From contig NZ_JAUSVK010000001.1 in the NCBI RefSeq assembly GCF_030814655.1, forward strand, positions 1,941,501-2,005,500: a stretch of 64,000 nucleotides of DNA. Reading direction: 5' to 3'. The translations under genes were made by a program, and so were the position numbers. This document shows, in pieces, positions 25,363 to 33,466 of this stretch (the stretch's first letter is position 1; every line of letters begins with the position of its first letter). This DNA is from Labrys monachus (GTDB taxonomy: Bacteria > Pseudomonadota > Alphaproteobacteria > Rhizobiales > Labraceae). The notes below the pieces were generated by a model. It saw only the letters and a list, made by a program, of their open reading frames with translations. It ran no database searches and was not told the origin of the DNA.

Positions 25363-26148
25363 TTAGGTGGCGAGGTAGCCGCCATCGACGGCCAGCACGT
25401 GGCCCGTCGTCATCGACGAAGCGCCGCTTGCCAGGAAGATCATGGCCGCGGCGACCTCGTCCGGCTCGGCCAGGCGCTGCATCGGCGTCAACTGGCGGAT
25501 CTTCTCCATCTGCACGGGATCGCGCATGAGATGATCGATCAACGCTGTCCGAACCCAGGTCGGCGCAACGGCGTTCACCCTGATCCCGGCGCCGGCCCAT
25601 TCCACGGCAAGGGCCCGGGTGAGGTTCACCACCCCGGCCTTGGCGGATTGGTAGGAGATGTTCGGGTGCAGTCCCCCTCCCGAATAGCTCATGATCGATG
25701 CCGTGTTGACGATAGCGCCTGCCGCCTGTCGCGATAGCCACGAGCGTGCGGCGGTGCGCGAGCACAGGAACATTCCGGTCAGGTTGACGGCGATCACCTT
25801 GTTCCAGTCCGCCAGCGCGAGTTCGGCGGACGGCTTGCGGATGGATATGCCGGCATTGTTGACGAGAATGTCGAGTCCGCCGGATTGTGTCTCGGCCTCG
25901 GAAAAGGCATCCAGAACCGAGGCTTCGTCCGTGACGTCCATCACATAGGCGGCAGCGGTGCCGCCCCGCGCCTTCACCGCCTCAGCCACCGTGCGTCCGG
26001 CCTCGTCGTCGCTGTCGAAGATAGCGACGTCAGCGCCGAACGAAGCGAACATGAGTGCCGCCGCCCGTCCGATACCGCCCCCGCCGCCGGTGATGAATGC
26101 CCGCTGGCCGTCGAGGCGAAACATCTTCTCCGGAGCGGTGGGCGACAT
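25363..26148 (-). CDS. SDR family oxidoreductase
   Basis: SDR of 261 aa starting at [18 protein letters not shown]. It has the cofactor motif [22 protein letters not shown], active site [18 protein letters not shown] and C-terminal [13 protein letters not shown]. It lies 32 bases behind the decarboxylase-like gene and ahead of the transporter genes. Probable role: oxidation of a hydroxy group in the imported compound before or after decarboxylation. Confidence 0.93.
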   Translation of the reverse strand: MSPTAPEKMFRLDGQRAFITGGGGGIGRAAALMFASFGADVAIFDSDDEAGRTVAEAVKARGGTAAAYVMDVTDEASVLDAFSEAETQSGGLDILVNNAGISIRKPSAELALADWNKVIAVNLTGMFLCSRTAARSWLSRQAAGAIVNTASIMSYSGGGLHPNISYQSAKAGVVNLTRALAVEWAGAGIRVNAVAPTWVRTALIDHLMRDPVQMEKIRQLTPMQRLAEPDEVAAAMIFLASGASSMTTGHVLAVDGGYLAT

Positions 26149-26180
26149 TGCTTCGACCTTGCGTTGGAAGTCGGGTGGGC

Positions 26181-26876
26181 TCAGCCGATGATCTTGCCGA
26201 ATGACAGCACGAAATTGGCGACGATCATCTCGGCGCCGACGATTTCGCGGATCTCGAAATCCGAAAAGGGATCGCTTGCGTTGCCGCCGATCCTGATCTC
26301 GGCCGTGCCGACGGCGTGGCGGATGATCGACGAGCCGCCCAGCGAGTTCTCGATGATCTGCGTCTCGACGGCAGGGCTTTCGGGGGAGGGGATGATTCGC
26401 GTCTGGAACCGCGGCTGCAGCGCCGGCTTCTCGAATTGCGGGCCATCCACCTTGAAATCGATCTCGATCAGCGAAGTGCCGCGACGCGACAGCTTGGCCC
26501 TGACGGCGTTGTCGTCGGCCTGCCATTCCACGTCGCCCATCTTCTTGGGGTAGCCCCAGACCTCGCGTCCGACAGCCATGGAATCATCGTTGGTGACGAT
26601 CTCGTAGAGGACATGGCCGCCCGGTCGTCCCTTGTAGCTCATCGGCACAACGATGCCGCCCTCGGCATAGGCGCCGAGCGAGCCGCCCGCCGGCACGTCC
26701 ATGATGAAGAACTCGATGACATCGCCGCGCACGTCGAACTGTGCGGGCAGCGCGCCGCGAATGGCAGCCTCGTCGACCCGGCAAAAAACGCTGACCTTGC
26801 TGAAGGCTTTGTAGTCGAATGGCGGCGCCTGGTAGAGCGGCGAACGCTGAGGAATGGAATAGGCCGGCTGGGACAT
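26181..26876 (-). CDS. Acetoacetate decarboxylase family protein
   Basis: Cytosolic protein of 231 aa in the ADC superfamily. The start MSQPAYSIPQRSP is preceded by AAGGA. The hallmark is GREVWGYPKKMGDVEW, with the Schiff-base lysine region (YPKK), and the family glycine-rich stretch YEIVTNDDSMAVGREVWG just before it. ADC-like members also include hydratase-aldolases and lyases, so decarboxylation of a beta-keto acid is probable but not proven. It is first in a leftward operon reaching to the XRE-cupin regulator. Confidence 0.88.
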   Translation of the reverse strand: MSQPAYSIPQRSPLYQAPPFDYKAFSKVSVFCRVDEAAIRGALPAQFDVRGDVIEFFIMDVPAGGSLGAYAEGGIVVPMSYKGRPGGHVLYEIVTNDDSMAVGREVWGYPKKMGDVEWQADDNAVRAKLSRRGTSLIEIDFKVDGPQFEKPALQPRFQTRIIPSPESPAVETQIIENSLGGSSIIRHAVGTAEIRIGGNASDPFSDFEIREIVGAEMIVANFVLSFGKIIG

Positions 26877-26911
26877 TGAATGCGTCATCCTTGGCTTGAT
26901 CGATCCCTGCA

Positions 26912-26957
26912 ATATTTCACATAAATGATAAAAACTGTCAATAATTTCATTTATGTG
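26912..26957 (-). promoter_or_regulatory. Promoter with flanking inverted repeat before the ADC-Liv operon
   Basis: On the minus strand TTGACA (26941-26936) is a perfect -35, with AAATAT after 18 bases as a 4/6 -10. Perfect 11-base arms CACATAAATGA (26918-26928) and TCATTTATGTG (26947-26957) bracket the -35. Each arm carries CATwwATG, so it may be two sites for a dimeric regulator, possibly the XRE-cupin protein of the same operon. Confidence 0.65.
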
Positions 26958-27171
26958 ATGTTCCAAGGCCGACGATACGCCTCGCGTGTTCGGCAAGGTC
27001 GACGCGCGTAGCGCGGCCCATCGCGTCCTTGCCGGCAAGGCCTGCTGAAATAGCCCCGCCGCCGGGATGCACTCCCTCATGGCCCGGTTCCGAACAACAG
27101 GCGGCTTCGACGTCTCTCGAACTGACAATCCCCGAGTTGCGCCGTCGGTGGAGCGGGACGATCCGGCCTTT

Positions 27172-28148
27172 TCAGAACAGAACGGCAGGAGACAACCGGT
27201 CCTGCGAATTCGACGGCCTTGCCAGGCTGAGAAGATCGACCGGATGAGGATCTTCCGTCGGCTTCATCACGGCCGCGTATAAGGAAAAGAAGCTTGCGGC
27301 GGGATAACGGACAAGGGCGTTGCACCTCGCCAGCAGCACCATTTCGATCAGGGCGTCGTCCAGGCGGGCTGCCGCGTCGGGGCCGTGATGAAGCTCTCCG
27401 TGCCCCGGCGGTCGATAGGGCTTCGGGCGGCAGATCACGCCCGGAATCGTGCGTGTTATTTCCGACTGGACATCGCTGCTGTCCGTGCACAGCAGCACCA
27501 ATGCCTGCTTGCCCAGACGCTCGCGCGCGACGTCGACGGCCCGCCGGATCCGCATCATCGCCGTGCCGAACGCTTGCCAGGAGAAAGCATGCCCCATGAT
27601 GTCGCCGCCATTGCCGTGGCGGACATGCAGGCCGATAAAGGGGGCGTCCTCGACATGTGCTTCGAGGAAGGCGTCGGCGGCATCGGCCACCCGCCTGACG
27701 GGGCGCAGGGCTTCGAAACACGAGCGGGCATCGCCGAACGCGACGATGCCATCGTTGATGCAAGCGTTGAACACCACCGTTGAAGCGGCGACATCCGCCC
27801 CGGACCGTATCAGCGCGACGGCCCGGATGCGCTCTTCGGGAAAGGCATCCGCCGGCACCTGCCAGGGAGAGGCGATCAGTGCCTCTTTCTCCCATATCGC
27901 GGGATGGGGCGAGGCAGGCTGGCGGTGTCGATCGCTCGATCCGCGATGAGTGAAACGCCGGCGAGTTCACCAGCCGGCTCGAAACAAGCCGGAAATAGAT
28001 TGCTGTCCCCAACGGAATAGAGCGACCGACGCCAGTCGACGACGAGTGTGCGCCGCGTATCCCTTGCGAACTTCCATGCAGCAGCGAGACAAATCAGGCG
28101 ATCCCCAAGTCCGGTCCTGCGAAGGGAAACGACATATCGTCGGTTCAT
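27172..28148 (-). pseudogene. NodZ-like fucosyltransferase, frameshifted
   Basis: Two adjoining frames together encode a GT23-type protein. The N-terminal part starts MNRRYVVSLRRTGLGDRLI (28148 down to about 27890), with a GLGDRL motif typical of NodZ. The C-terminal part carries FIGLHVRHGNGGDIMGH, the arginine-containing site of NodZ, then LLCTDSS and later a conserved tail. The frame change falls near 27893; restoring one base within CGATATGGGAG would give RYWEKEALIASPWQVPADAF and rejoin them. Either a true pseudogene or an assembly error. It lies next to the glycosyltransferase cluster, separated by a porin gene. Confidence 0.8.
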
Positions 28149-28270
28149 CAGTCGAGTTTGGCCCTTCGGAGGGGGGCATTGCCGCCGGTCATCGGACCCG
28201 ATCGGGCAACGCAGCCGGTTTTCGCGGGAATAGCGCTGCGGTTCATCCCGTCCGGGAGGCAAGCGCTCAC

Positions 28271-28300
28271 AAAAAAGCCCGGCTGTTCGCCGGGCTTTTG
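28271..28300. terminator. Bidirectional intrinsic terminator
   Basis: AAAAGCCCGGC-GAACA-GCCGGGCTTTTTT on the minus strand: an eight to nine base GC stem flanked by A and T tracts. It ends transcription of the porin gene from the right. Confidence 0.9.
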
Positions 28301-28322
28301 CTCTCATATCGAGAAAGCGCGA

Positions 28323-29039
28323 TCAGAACTTGTAGCTGATGCCCGCCGTCGCGGTGGTCTGGTTCCAGCCGGCCTTGACCGGGCCATCCAGCGTCTGGAA
28401 GCTCTTCTTTTCGAAGTCGCTGTAGCGGACTTCGATACGGCCGATCCAGTTCTGGGTGAAGGCATATTCGATGCCGCCGCCCGCCGTCCAGCCGACATGC
28501 GTGTTGCTGGAGCTCTCGCCGGCGGTCGACAGCTTGGCATCGGCGAAGGCGACGCCGCCCGTCACGTAGAGCAGGAGATTGTCGATGGCGTAGCCGGCCC
28601 GCAGGCGGGCCGAACCCTGCCAGTCGCTCTTCAGCTTAAGTGAGCCGGTGACAGTGCCGAGATCGTAGCTGTAGAAGTGGTCGCCCTTGAGGGCGGAATA
28701 GTCGATATCGCCTTCGGCGCCGACCACGAACTGGTTGAACTGGAAGTTGTAGCCGGCATGGGCACCGCCGATGAAGCCGTTCATGTTGAAATGATCGGCC
28801 GGCGGCCCGTTTTCCGAGAACAAGGAACTCTGGTCGTCGTGCTCACGACCCCAGCCATAGCCGGCATGCAGACCGATATAGGGGCCGGACCAGTCGAAAG
28901 GCAGGACGACGGGAGCCGCAGGCTCGACCGCCTGGGGAGCAAGATCGGCTGCCGAAGCAGGCTGCGATGCGAAAAGCAGGGCTGCTCCAGCTGAGAGCAC
29001 CACGGCCATCGCCGTCGTTTCAAAAAGACCCTTCGACAT
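28323..29039 (-). CDS. Outer membrane beta-barrel porin-like protein (Omp25/Omp31 family)
   Basis: Surface protein of 238 aa. A Sec signal peptide ends near FASQPASAADLA, followed by a proline-rich linker and the alphaproteobacterial OMP_b-brl motif DWSGPYIGLHAGYGWG near residue 50. Alternating strands lead to the C-terminal TATAGISYKF with terminal Phe, the assembly signal of barrel proteins. A good promoter lies upstream and a strong terminator downstream, so it is an independent, probably well-expressed gene. Confidence 0.93.
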   Translation of the reverse strand: MSKGLFETTAMAVVLSAGAALLFASQPASAADLAPQAVEPAAPVVLPFDWSGPYIGLHAGYGWGREHDDQSSLFSENGPPADHFNMNGFIGGAHAGYNFQFNQFVVGAEGDIDYSALKGDHFYSYDLGTVTGSLKLKSDWQGSARLRAGYAIDNLLLYVTGGVAFADAKLSTAGESSSNTHVGWTAGGGIEYAFTQNWIGRIEVRYSDFEKKSFQTLDGPVKAGWNQTTATAGISYKF

Positions 29040-29106
29040 GATCTGCTCTTCTTCCTGTAGATCTCAACCCCATCGGCACGTAACGAGCACCGAATTCAAT
29101 ACAATA

Positions 29107-29136
29107 AAAATAGCGATCCTTAGCTCCGCCCGTCAA
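29107..29136 (-). promoter_or_regulatory. Promoter of the porin gene
   Basis: TTGACG (29136-29131) and TATTTT (29112-29107) with an 18-base spacer on the minus strand, about 65 bases before the start codon. Confidence 0.55.
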
Positions 29137-29245
29137 AGGAAATGCGGCCATAGGCAATGGCGCAACATGATTTTCCGGACCATTGTGACAAATCAGCCAC
29201 GGTTATGCCCCGCCGACGCCGCAATAGGGGCACGCGGCGAGCTGC

Positions 29246-30040
29246 TTACTCGTCGGCATGCCGTATCTCCAAGCCCGGAAGGCCCCAGCATTGCGCGCCC
29301 ATGTCGAGGGCCATGATCCCGAAGCCCTCCGTCTCCATCTCGCCCTGTCCCCAGAGGGGATGATGCGGGCGAATCCTGGGGTTGGCCACGCCATAGGGAA
29401 AGGGCGGAAAAATCAGGCCGTCGCGGTGGAGATCGGCCTTGACCAGCAGCATCGTGCCGCCGACGGCGTCCAGGCGGACGGCCTCGCGCCCGCGGAAATC
29501 CTCGAGCGTGGCGTTTGCGTGGCGGCACCACGCATTGCGATCGAATGTGGGGCCGCCGGGTTCCCTGACGCAATGGGGATGGACGATCTGAAAGCCAGTC
29601 GCCAGCAGGCGGGAAAGGATGTCGGCGGGATAGTCGACGACATCCACGTCGAGCCAGAGAACCCAATCCTCCTCGCGCAGGGCGCGGAACAGCAGCTGGT
29701 TGCGCGCCCGGGCGAGGATGGAGCGCCGCAATTGCTGGATTTCGGGCGCCCAGCGCGGCACACCGTCCGGAATCCTGAAGCCGTAGTCGCGCTTGACCAG
29801 CGCCACCCGGGCCGCGCGCTGCGCGAGCGCCGGCTCGGCCTCGCACAGCCTGTCCCAGCTGCCGTCGGTGCTGTCGCTTTCCAGGATCCCGAGCGAAAGG
29901 CATTCCCGCGGCCATTCCAGCCTGCCGAGCAGCGCGGTGTAGCGGCCGAGATGCGAGGCGGCATTTTTGAGCGGCGTCAGGACGAGAACCGACGGGTATG
30001 TGGCCTCACATGCGGGCGGGGGAGCGGGGGAGGCCTGCAT
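29246..30040 (-). CDS. Anp1-like (GT62) glycosyltransferase
   Basis: Protein of 264 aa related to the fungal Anp1/Mnn9 mannan polymerase family (GT62). Family traits: VLVLTPLKNAASHLGRYTAL near residue 18, LESDSTDGSWD, VLWLDVDVVDYPADIL (DxD-like metal site near residue 130) and a long HPHCVREPGGPTFDRNAW loop. It lacks the N-terminal membrane anchor of fungal members, so it is cytosolic. It is last in the leftward cluster, 55 bases behind the ATP-grasp gene. It probably adds a mannose-like sugar to the cluster's product. Confidence 0.85.
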   Translation of the reverse strand: MQASPAPPPACEATYPSVLVLTPLKNAASHLGRYTALLGRLEWPRECLSLGILESDSTDGSWDRLCEAEPALAQRAARVALVKRDYGFRIPDGVPRWAPEIQQLRRSILARARNQLLFRALREEDWVLWLDVDVVDYPADILSRLLATGFQIVHPHCVREPGGPTFDRNAWCRHANATLEDFRGREAVRLDAVGGTMLLVKADLHRDGLIFPPFPYGVANPRIRPHHPLWGQGEMETEGFGIMALDMGAQCWGLPGLEIRHADE

Positions 30041-30095
30041 CGTTGTTCACCAGGAGATGGGCGGCGGGCACGGGGGTAGGATAGCAGGATCCGTT

Positions 30096-31028
30096 CTAGA
30101 TCGCCTCGGCCCGGGTCCGGTCGACGAGGACGCGGGCGCAGGTGCGGAAGGCGTCGAACGGCGCCGCCAGGTCCTCGATGCCGAGCCGCTCCTTGTAGCC
30201 GGCTGCTGCTGGACTGGAGAACATCCAGGTTCCCCCGCCGGGGTTGACCTCGAGGAGATAGAACTCGCCATCCTTGGCCCGAAGGATGTCGCAGGCCTGG
30301 AGAGCCGCCTCCGGCATGGCTTCATAGGCGGAGGCCGCGAATGCCAGGATCGCCGGATCATGGCTGACATAGACATTGGTGTTGGGAGGCGTCGGCATGA
30401 AATCCTTCTGCTCGAACGGCCCTTCCCGGCCGTCCAGCGCCAGGGGGAGGGTCGATTCGCGCAGATAGGAAAAGATCGGGACGCCGAACAAGGTCAGGAC
30501 GCGGCAGGTCATCGCGTAGCCGCAATCGACGAACTTCTGGGCGATCATCGGTCCCTGCCGTCCGGGGTGACGGTCCGGGAAATCGGATGGTGCGCGGTAG
30601 CGGACGTGCTCCGTCCGCAGGAGTTCGACGCCCTGGCCCCAGGAAGCGAGCGCGAAGGACGGCTTCACCACGGTGTAGGGGCCGTAGGCGGCAGGCGAGA
30701 GGAGGGTCCAGGGACAGATTTCCTCGAAAGGCGGCACGGCGATGCCGGCGGCCGCGAAACGCTGGATTTCCGCCAGCTTCGACATCGGCTGCCCGGCATA
30801 GACCTTGCCGCGATCCGGACTGAAGCTCAGCAGCTTGATCGGCGAAAAGACCAGGGACGGCCGGGCCGCGGCCTTCTTGCGGGTATAGGACGAACGGGAC
30901 GCATTCGACGCGATGTACACTTCGATATCCGGTGCCATCGCCTCGATGTGAGCCTTGATCGCCTCGAAGTCCGCGATGTCCTGCCAGCCCTCGGTATGGA
31001 CCAGCACGAGGTTCCGGCTTGCCGCCAT
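30096..31028 (-). CDS. ATP-grasp family protein
   Basis: Protein of 310 aa with an ATP-grasp fold. The nucleotide-binding strand is TVVKPSFALASWGQGVELLR near residue 130, a second strand region is MIAQKFVDCGYAMTCRVLTL, and the metal-binding carboxylate and asparagine are in EFYLLEVNPGGGTWMFS near residue 255. Such enzymes form amide or ester bonds through acyl-phosphates. Encoded between GT2 and GT62 genes, it may crosslink or extend the peptide of 32320-32499, as graspetide ligases do. A role in polysaccharide decoration is the main alternative. GGAG precedes the ATG by 8 bases. Confidence 0.82.
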   Translation of the reverse strand: MAASRNLVLVHTEGWQDIADFEAIKAHIEAMAPDIEVYIASNASRSSYTRKKAAARPSLVFSPIKLLSFSPDRGKVYAGQPMSKLAEIQRFAAAGIAVPPFEEICPWTLLSPAAYGPYTVVKPSFALASWGQGVELLRTEHVRYRAPSDFPDRHPGRQGPMIAQKFVDCGYAMTCRVLTLFGVPIFSYLRESTLPLALDGREGPFEQKDFMPTPPNTNVYVSHDPAILAFAASAYEAMPEAALQACDILRAKDGEFYLLEVNPGGGTWMFSSPAAAGYKERLGIEDLAAPFDAFRTCARVLVDRTRAEAI

Positions 31029-31043
31029 GGGTTCAACTCCGCA

Positions 31044-32162
31044 TCAGGGCGCGACGCGCGCGGGGCCGTTCAGGGCGATCGCCTTGATCCGGTAGGCGGC
31101 ATCACCCGGGGCCAGCCGCGCGGCGGCGGCGAACTGCGCCGCAGCCTCCCGGCGACGGCCGAGGCGCAGGCAGGCGAGGGCCGCCAGTTCGCAGGCCTTC
31201 TCGCGGAAGATGGCACGGTCATAGGCCAGCAGCCCGTCGCACAGATCCTCCGGATCGATGGCCTGCAGCCTTTCCGCCATCTCGAGGGCCTCGCCCGGCC
31301 GCCCCGCCCGGAGCAGGGCCTGCCCGCGCAGAAACCACAGGGCGTGGTCGTCCGGCATCCGCGCCAGGCCGGCCTCGATGACATCGAGGGGATCGCCGCC
31401 CAGTTCGGCCTCGATCCGCGCCAGGAACTGGACGATGAGACTGGCCGGAGCCCGCTGGTCGTTCGAAAGATCCCGATCCGCGCGCGCCAGGCCCTCGCGC
31501 GCCGCCGCGACCGCCTCCTGCACGCGGCCGAGCGCCGCGAGGGTCTCGGCCATGTGATGCCAGCAATAGACCCGGTCGGGATCGGCGCGAACCGCGATTT
31601 CAAGCAAAGCAAGGTTGCGGCCATGCTTGTGCGACTGGTCGCCGTCATAGCCGATGTGATCGAGTTCCACCTCGGTCCGGACGATGGGCAGCCCCTCGCG
31701 GGCGCTGAGCAGCCTGACGGCGGGCTTGATCGTTTCGTGGATCTTCCCGGCAAAACGGATGCGCGGGTCGCTGCGGAACAGCCGCCACTCCCGATAGCGC
31801 GTATAGCCGGTCTTGGGCCGGAAGCGGACGAACCCCGCGACGGCGCCGGGATCGATATAGTCCGCGACGACGCCGCCCTTCGGCAGGCCCAGTCGTTCGT
31901 CGGCGTCGATATACAAGATCCAGTCACCGGAAGCCGCATCGAGGGCGACATTGCGCGCGGCGGCAAAATCATCGTTCCAGCGGTGATGCAGCAGACGGAC
32001 GCCTGGCGTCCGTCCGGCGATGCCGACCGTATCGTCACTCGAACCGGTATCGACGACGACGATCTCCTCGACGCGTCCCGACAGCGATTCGAGGCAACCT
32101 GCCAGGAAACGCTCTTCGTTCCTGACGATCATGGCCGCGGAGACACGAACCCGGCCCGTCAT
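31044..32162 (-). CDS. Glycosyltransferase family 2 with C-terminal TPR-like repeats
   Basis: Protein of 372 aa. The N-terminal GT2 (GT-A) domain shows SAAMIVRNEERFLAGCLESL, IVVVDTGSSDDTV and the DxD motif WILYIDADERLGL. The C-terminal half (from about residue 200) has helical repeats with YCWHHMAETLAALGRVQEA and LWFLRGQALLRAGRPGEALE. This layout is shared by peptide S/O-glycosyltransferases of the glycocin class and by polysaccharide enzymes. It follows the small peptide gene and its terminator. An in-frame upstream ATG at 32252 would cover the terminator and is less likely. Confidence 0.88.
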   Translation of the reverse strand: MTGRVRVSAAMIVRNEERFLAGCLESLSGRVEEIVVVDTGSSDDTVGIAGRTPGVRLLHHRWNDDFAAARNVALDAASGDWILYIDADERLGLPKGGVVADYIDPGAVAGFVRFRPKTGYTRYREWRLFRSDPRIRFAGKIHETIKPAVRLLSAREGLPIVRTEVELDHIGYDGDQSHKHGRNLALLEIAVRADPDRVYCWHHMAETLAALGRVQEAVAAAREGLARADRDLSNDQRAPASLIVQFLARIEAELGGDPLDVIEAGLARMPDDHALWFLRGQALLRAGRPGEALEMAERLQAIDPEDLCDGLLAYDRAIFREKACELAALACLRLGRRREAAAQFAAAARLAPGDAAYRIKAIALNGPARVAP

Positions 32163-32249
32163 GGGTGGGAACCACGAATCGTCGCATGGCCGATAGGATG
32201 GAGCCACGCTCCCCACGACGGCTGCAAGAGCATCACAGGCTACCGAAAA

Positions 32250-32290
32250 CAAAAAAATCAGGCGAAAGAGATATCCTCTCCATCGCCTGA
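32250..32290 (-). terminator. Intrinsic terminator after the small peptide gene
   Basis: On the minus strand TCAGGCGA (32290-32283) pairs with TCGCCTGA (32265-32258), an inner GAGA/TCTC pair extends the hairpin, and TTTTTTTG follows. It lies 30 bases after the stop of the 59-codon ORF and before the GT2 gene. This is the usual arrangement for a precursor made in excess over its modifying enzymes. Confidence 0.85.
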
Positions 32291-32319
32291 CCGACGTTCA
32301 AGCACCGGAGACTTGCAGA

Positions 32320-32499
32320 TCAACCAGCGTTCCCGGCCATCGAAAGCGCATGGGACGTCTTCATTTCCCGGATCGGAAAGGAGACGACCTTCGGCGCCTC
32401 ATAGGGCGTCTTCGCAGCGAGCGAACGAACCTTTGCCACGACATCCCTGGAGACGGCGTCAACTTCCTTCAGGCGAAGCGAATTTGCGTTAGCACCCAT
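32320..32499 (-). CDS. Candidate RiPP precursor peptide, 59 aa
   Basis: Small ORF read ATG to TGA, starting MGANANSLRLKEVDAVSRD and ending SMAGNAG. It has no cysteine; it contains several serines and threonines (targets for a kinase or glycosyltransferases) and one tyrosine in KTPYEAP. Support for a real gene: a TTGACA promoter with 17-base spacer upstream, GGAAGG seven bases before the ATG, and a strong terminator just after the stop. It is flanked by an HprK-related kinase and PqqD-like protein on one side and GT2, ATP-grasp and GT62 genes on the other. The amphipathic first half could be a leader and the second half a core. I recognise no family; function is inference. Confidence 0.7.
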   Translation of the reverse strand: MGANANSLRLKEVDAVSRDVVAKVRSLAAKTPYEAPKVVSFPIREMKTSHALSMAGNAG

Positions 32500-32559
32500 T
32501 CAACACCTTCCGCGAGCCATCAAGGCTCATCTAGAATCCTCATTCCGCGAACGATATAT

Positions 32560-32588
32560 TTTGTAACCACGAGTTGCCGAACTGTCAA
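32560..32588 (-). promoter_or_regulatory. Promoter of the 59-aa peptide gene
   Basis: Perfect -35 TTGACA (32588-32583) with exact 17-base spacing to TACAAA (32565-32560; 4 of 6 -10 matches). It overlaps the stop codon of the HprK-like gene and lies about 60 bases before the peptide start, so the peptide can be transcribed separately from the upstream operon. Confidence 0.7.
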
Positions 32589-33466
32589 TTGAACGAACAA
32601 TCCGGCACGCCGCCCGCGCATGCACCCTCGACGCGTTCTGCGGCCCGTTCCGGACATCCGACCTGCAGCCTGTAGGCGGGCGCCGCTGCCAGCGCCAACC
32701 TCAGGCCGGCGGCCCCGGCGCCGCTGATCCGGTCGGCGCCCAGGATCAATCCCCGGCGGAAGGCTGCATCCCGGTCGAGCAGCGAGATGGCGCCGCGACT
32801 TCCGTCTGCGCGGTCGAGGAAGAACATCGCCGCGACGGGGCCGGCCTGCAGCCGCCAGGGACTGCCGAAGGACCGGGGGTCGACGGCATGCACGTTTCTC
32901 GACAGGTCGACGGGGAGGAGCGGAGCGTTCGCGGCGAACCCGCGCAGGAAGGCCGGCAGGGCCGCAGGTTTTTCGTCGATGCGTATGGTGCGGGGCAGGG
33001 CGCACAGGCCGCCGAGCCGGACGGCGGCCCAGGCGTCTCCCTCGATCTGCCAGCCGCGGGCCATCAGCGCCAGGGCGATCCAGCTCTTGCCGGCCCGCGC
33101 GCCGCCGACCAGCGCGATCCGCTGCTCGGCGGGGCTGCGAAGGAGGGCCGCCGGCAGGATCAGCGCGTCGCGTTCGGCGGCCGTCGCCTGCCGCGATATC
33201 CGCGCATCGACCTGCAGCAGGCATTCCCGCAGCGACCCCAGCGCCGCCAGCCCGGATGGGAACAGCAGCCGGTAATGGCCGCCTGCCGGCGCGATCACCA
33301 CCTCCTCCGGCACAGGTTCGGGTCCCGGCAGCTCCGGCGTCGTGCGCAAGGCCTCGAGCGGCCGCCCGATCGTGCCGGGAGCGATGACGAAGCTGCGCTT
33401 CAGGCCGCGGACGAGGACGGGCTGCAAGACGTCACGAGACCTTGTGAGGCGAGCGAGAGGAGGCAC
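32585..33466 (-). CDS. HprK-related kinase (HPr-rel-A type)
   Basis: Protein of about 293 aa related to the C-terminal kinase domain of HPr kinase/phosphorylase. The P-loop reads ALVGGARAGKSWIALALM near residue 145, and AWAAVRLGGLCALPRTIRI and MFFLDRADGSRGAISLLD follow at positions expected for the fold. HprK relatives next to PqqD-type proteins occur in the HPr-rel-A system and in lasso-peptide clusters, where they phosphorylate the precursor. GTG at 33466 overlaps the PqqD gene by 67 bases; a TTG further in would remove most of this overlap. Probable substrate: a serine of the nearby peptide. Confidence 0.82.
   Translation of the reverse strand: MPPLARLTRSRDVLQPVLVRGLKRSFVIAPGTIGRPLEALRTTPELPGPEPVPEEVVIAPAGGHYRLLFPSGLAALGSLRECLLQVDARISRQATAAERDALILPAALLRSPAEQRIALVGGARAGKSWIALALMARGWQIEGDAWAAVRLGGLCALPRTIRIDEKPAALPAFLRGFAANAPLLPVDLSRNVHAVDPRSFGSPWRLQAGPVAAMFFLDRADGSRGAISLLDRDAAFRRGLILGADRISGAGAAGLRLALAAAPAYRLQVGCPERAAERVEGACAGGVPDCSFN

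Noticed and set aside
29203-29394. Small minus-strand ORF ending in a CPYCG-like sequence, considered as a second peptide
   Set aside because: It lies in another frame within the GT62-like gene end and has no promoter or ribosome site of its own.
32350-32592. 80-codon plus-strand ORF opposite the candidate precursor peptide
   Set aside because: No Shine-Dalgarno, no promoter in that direction and no terminator; the minus-strand ORF has all three.
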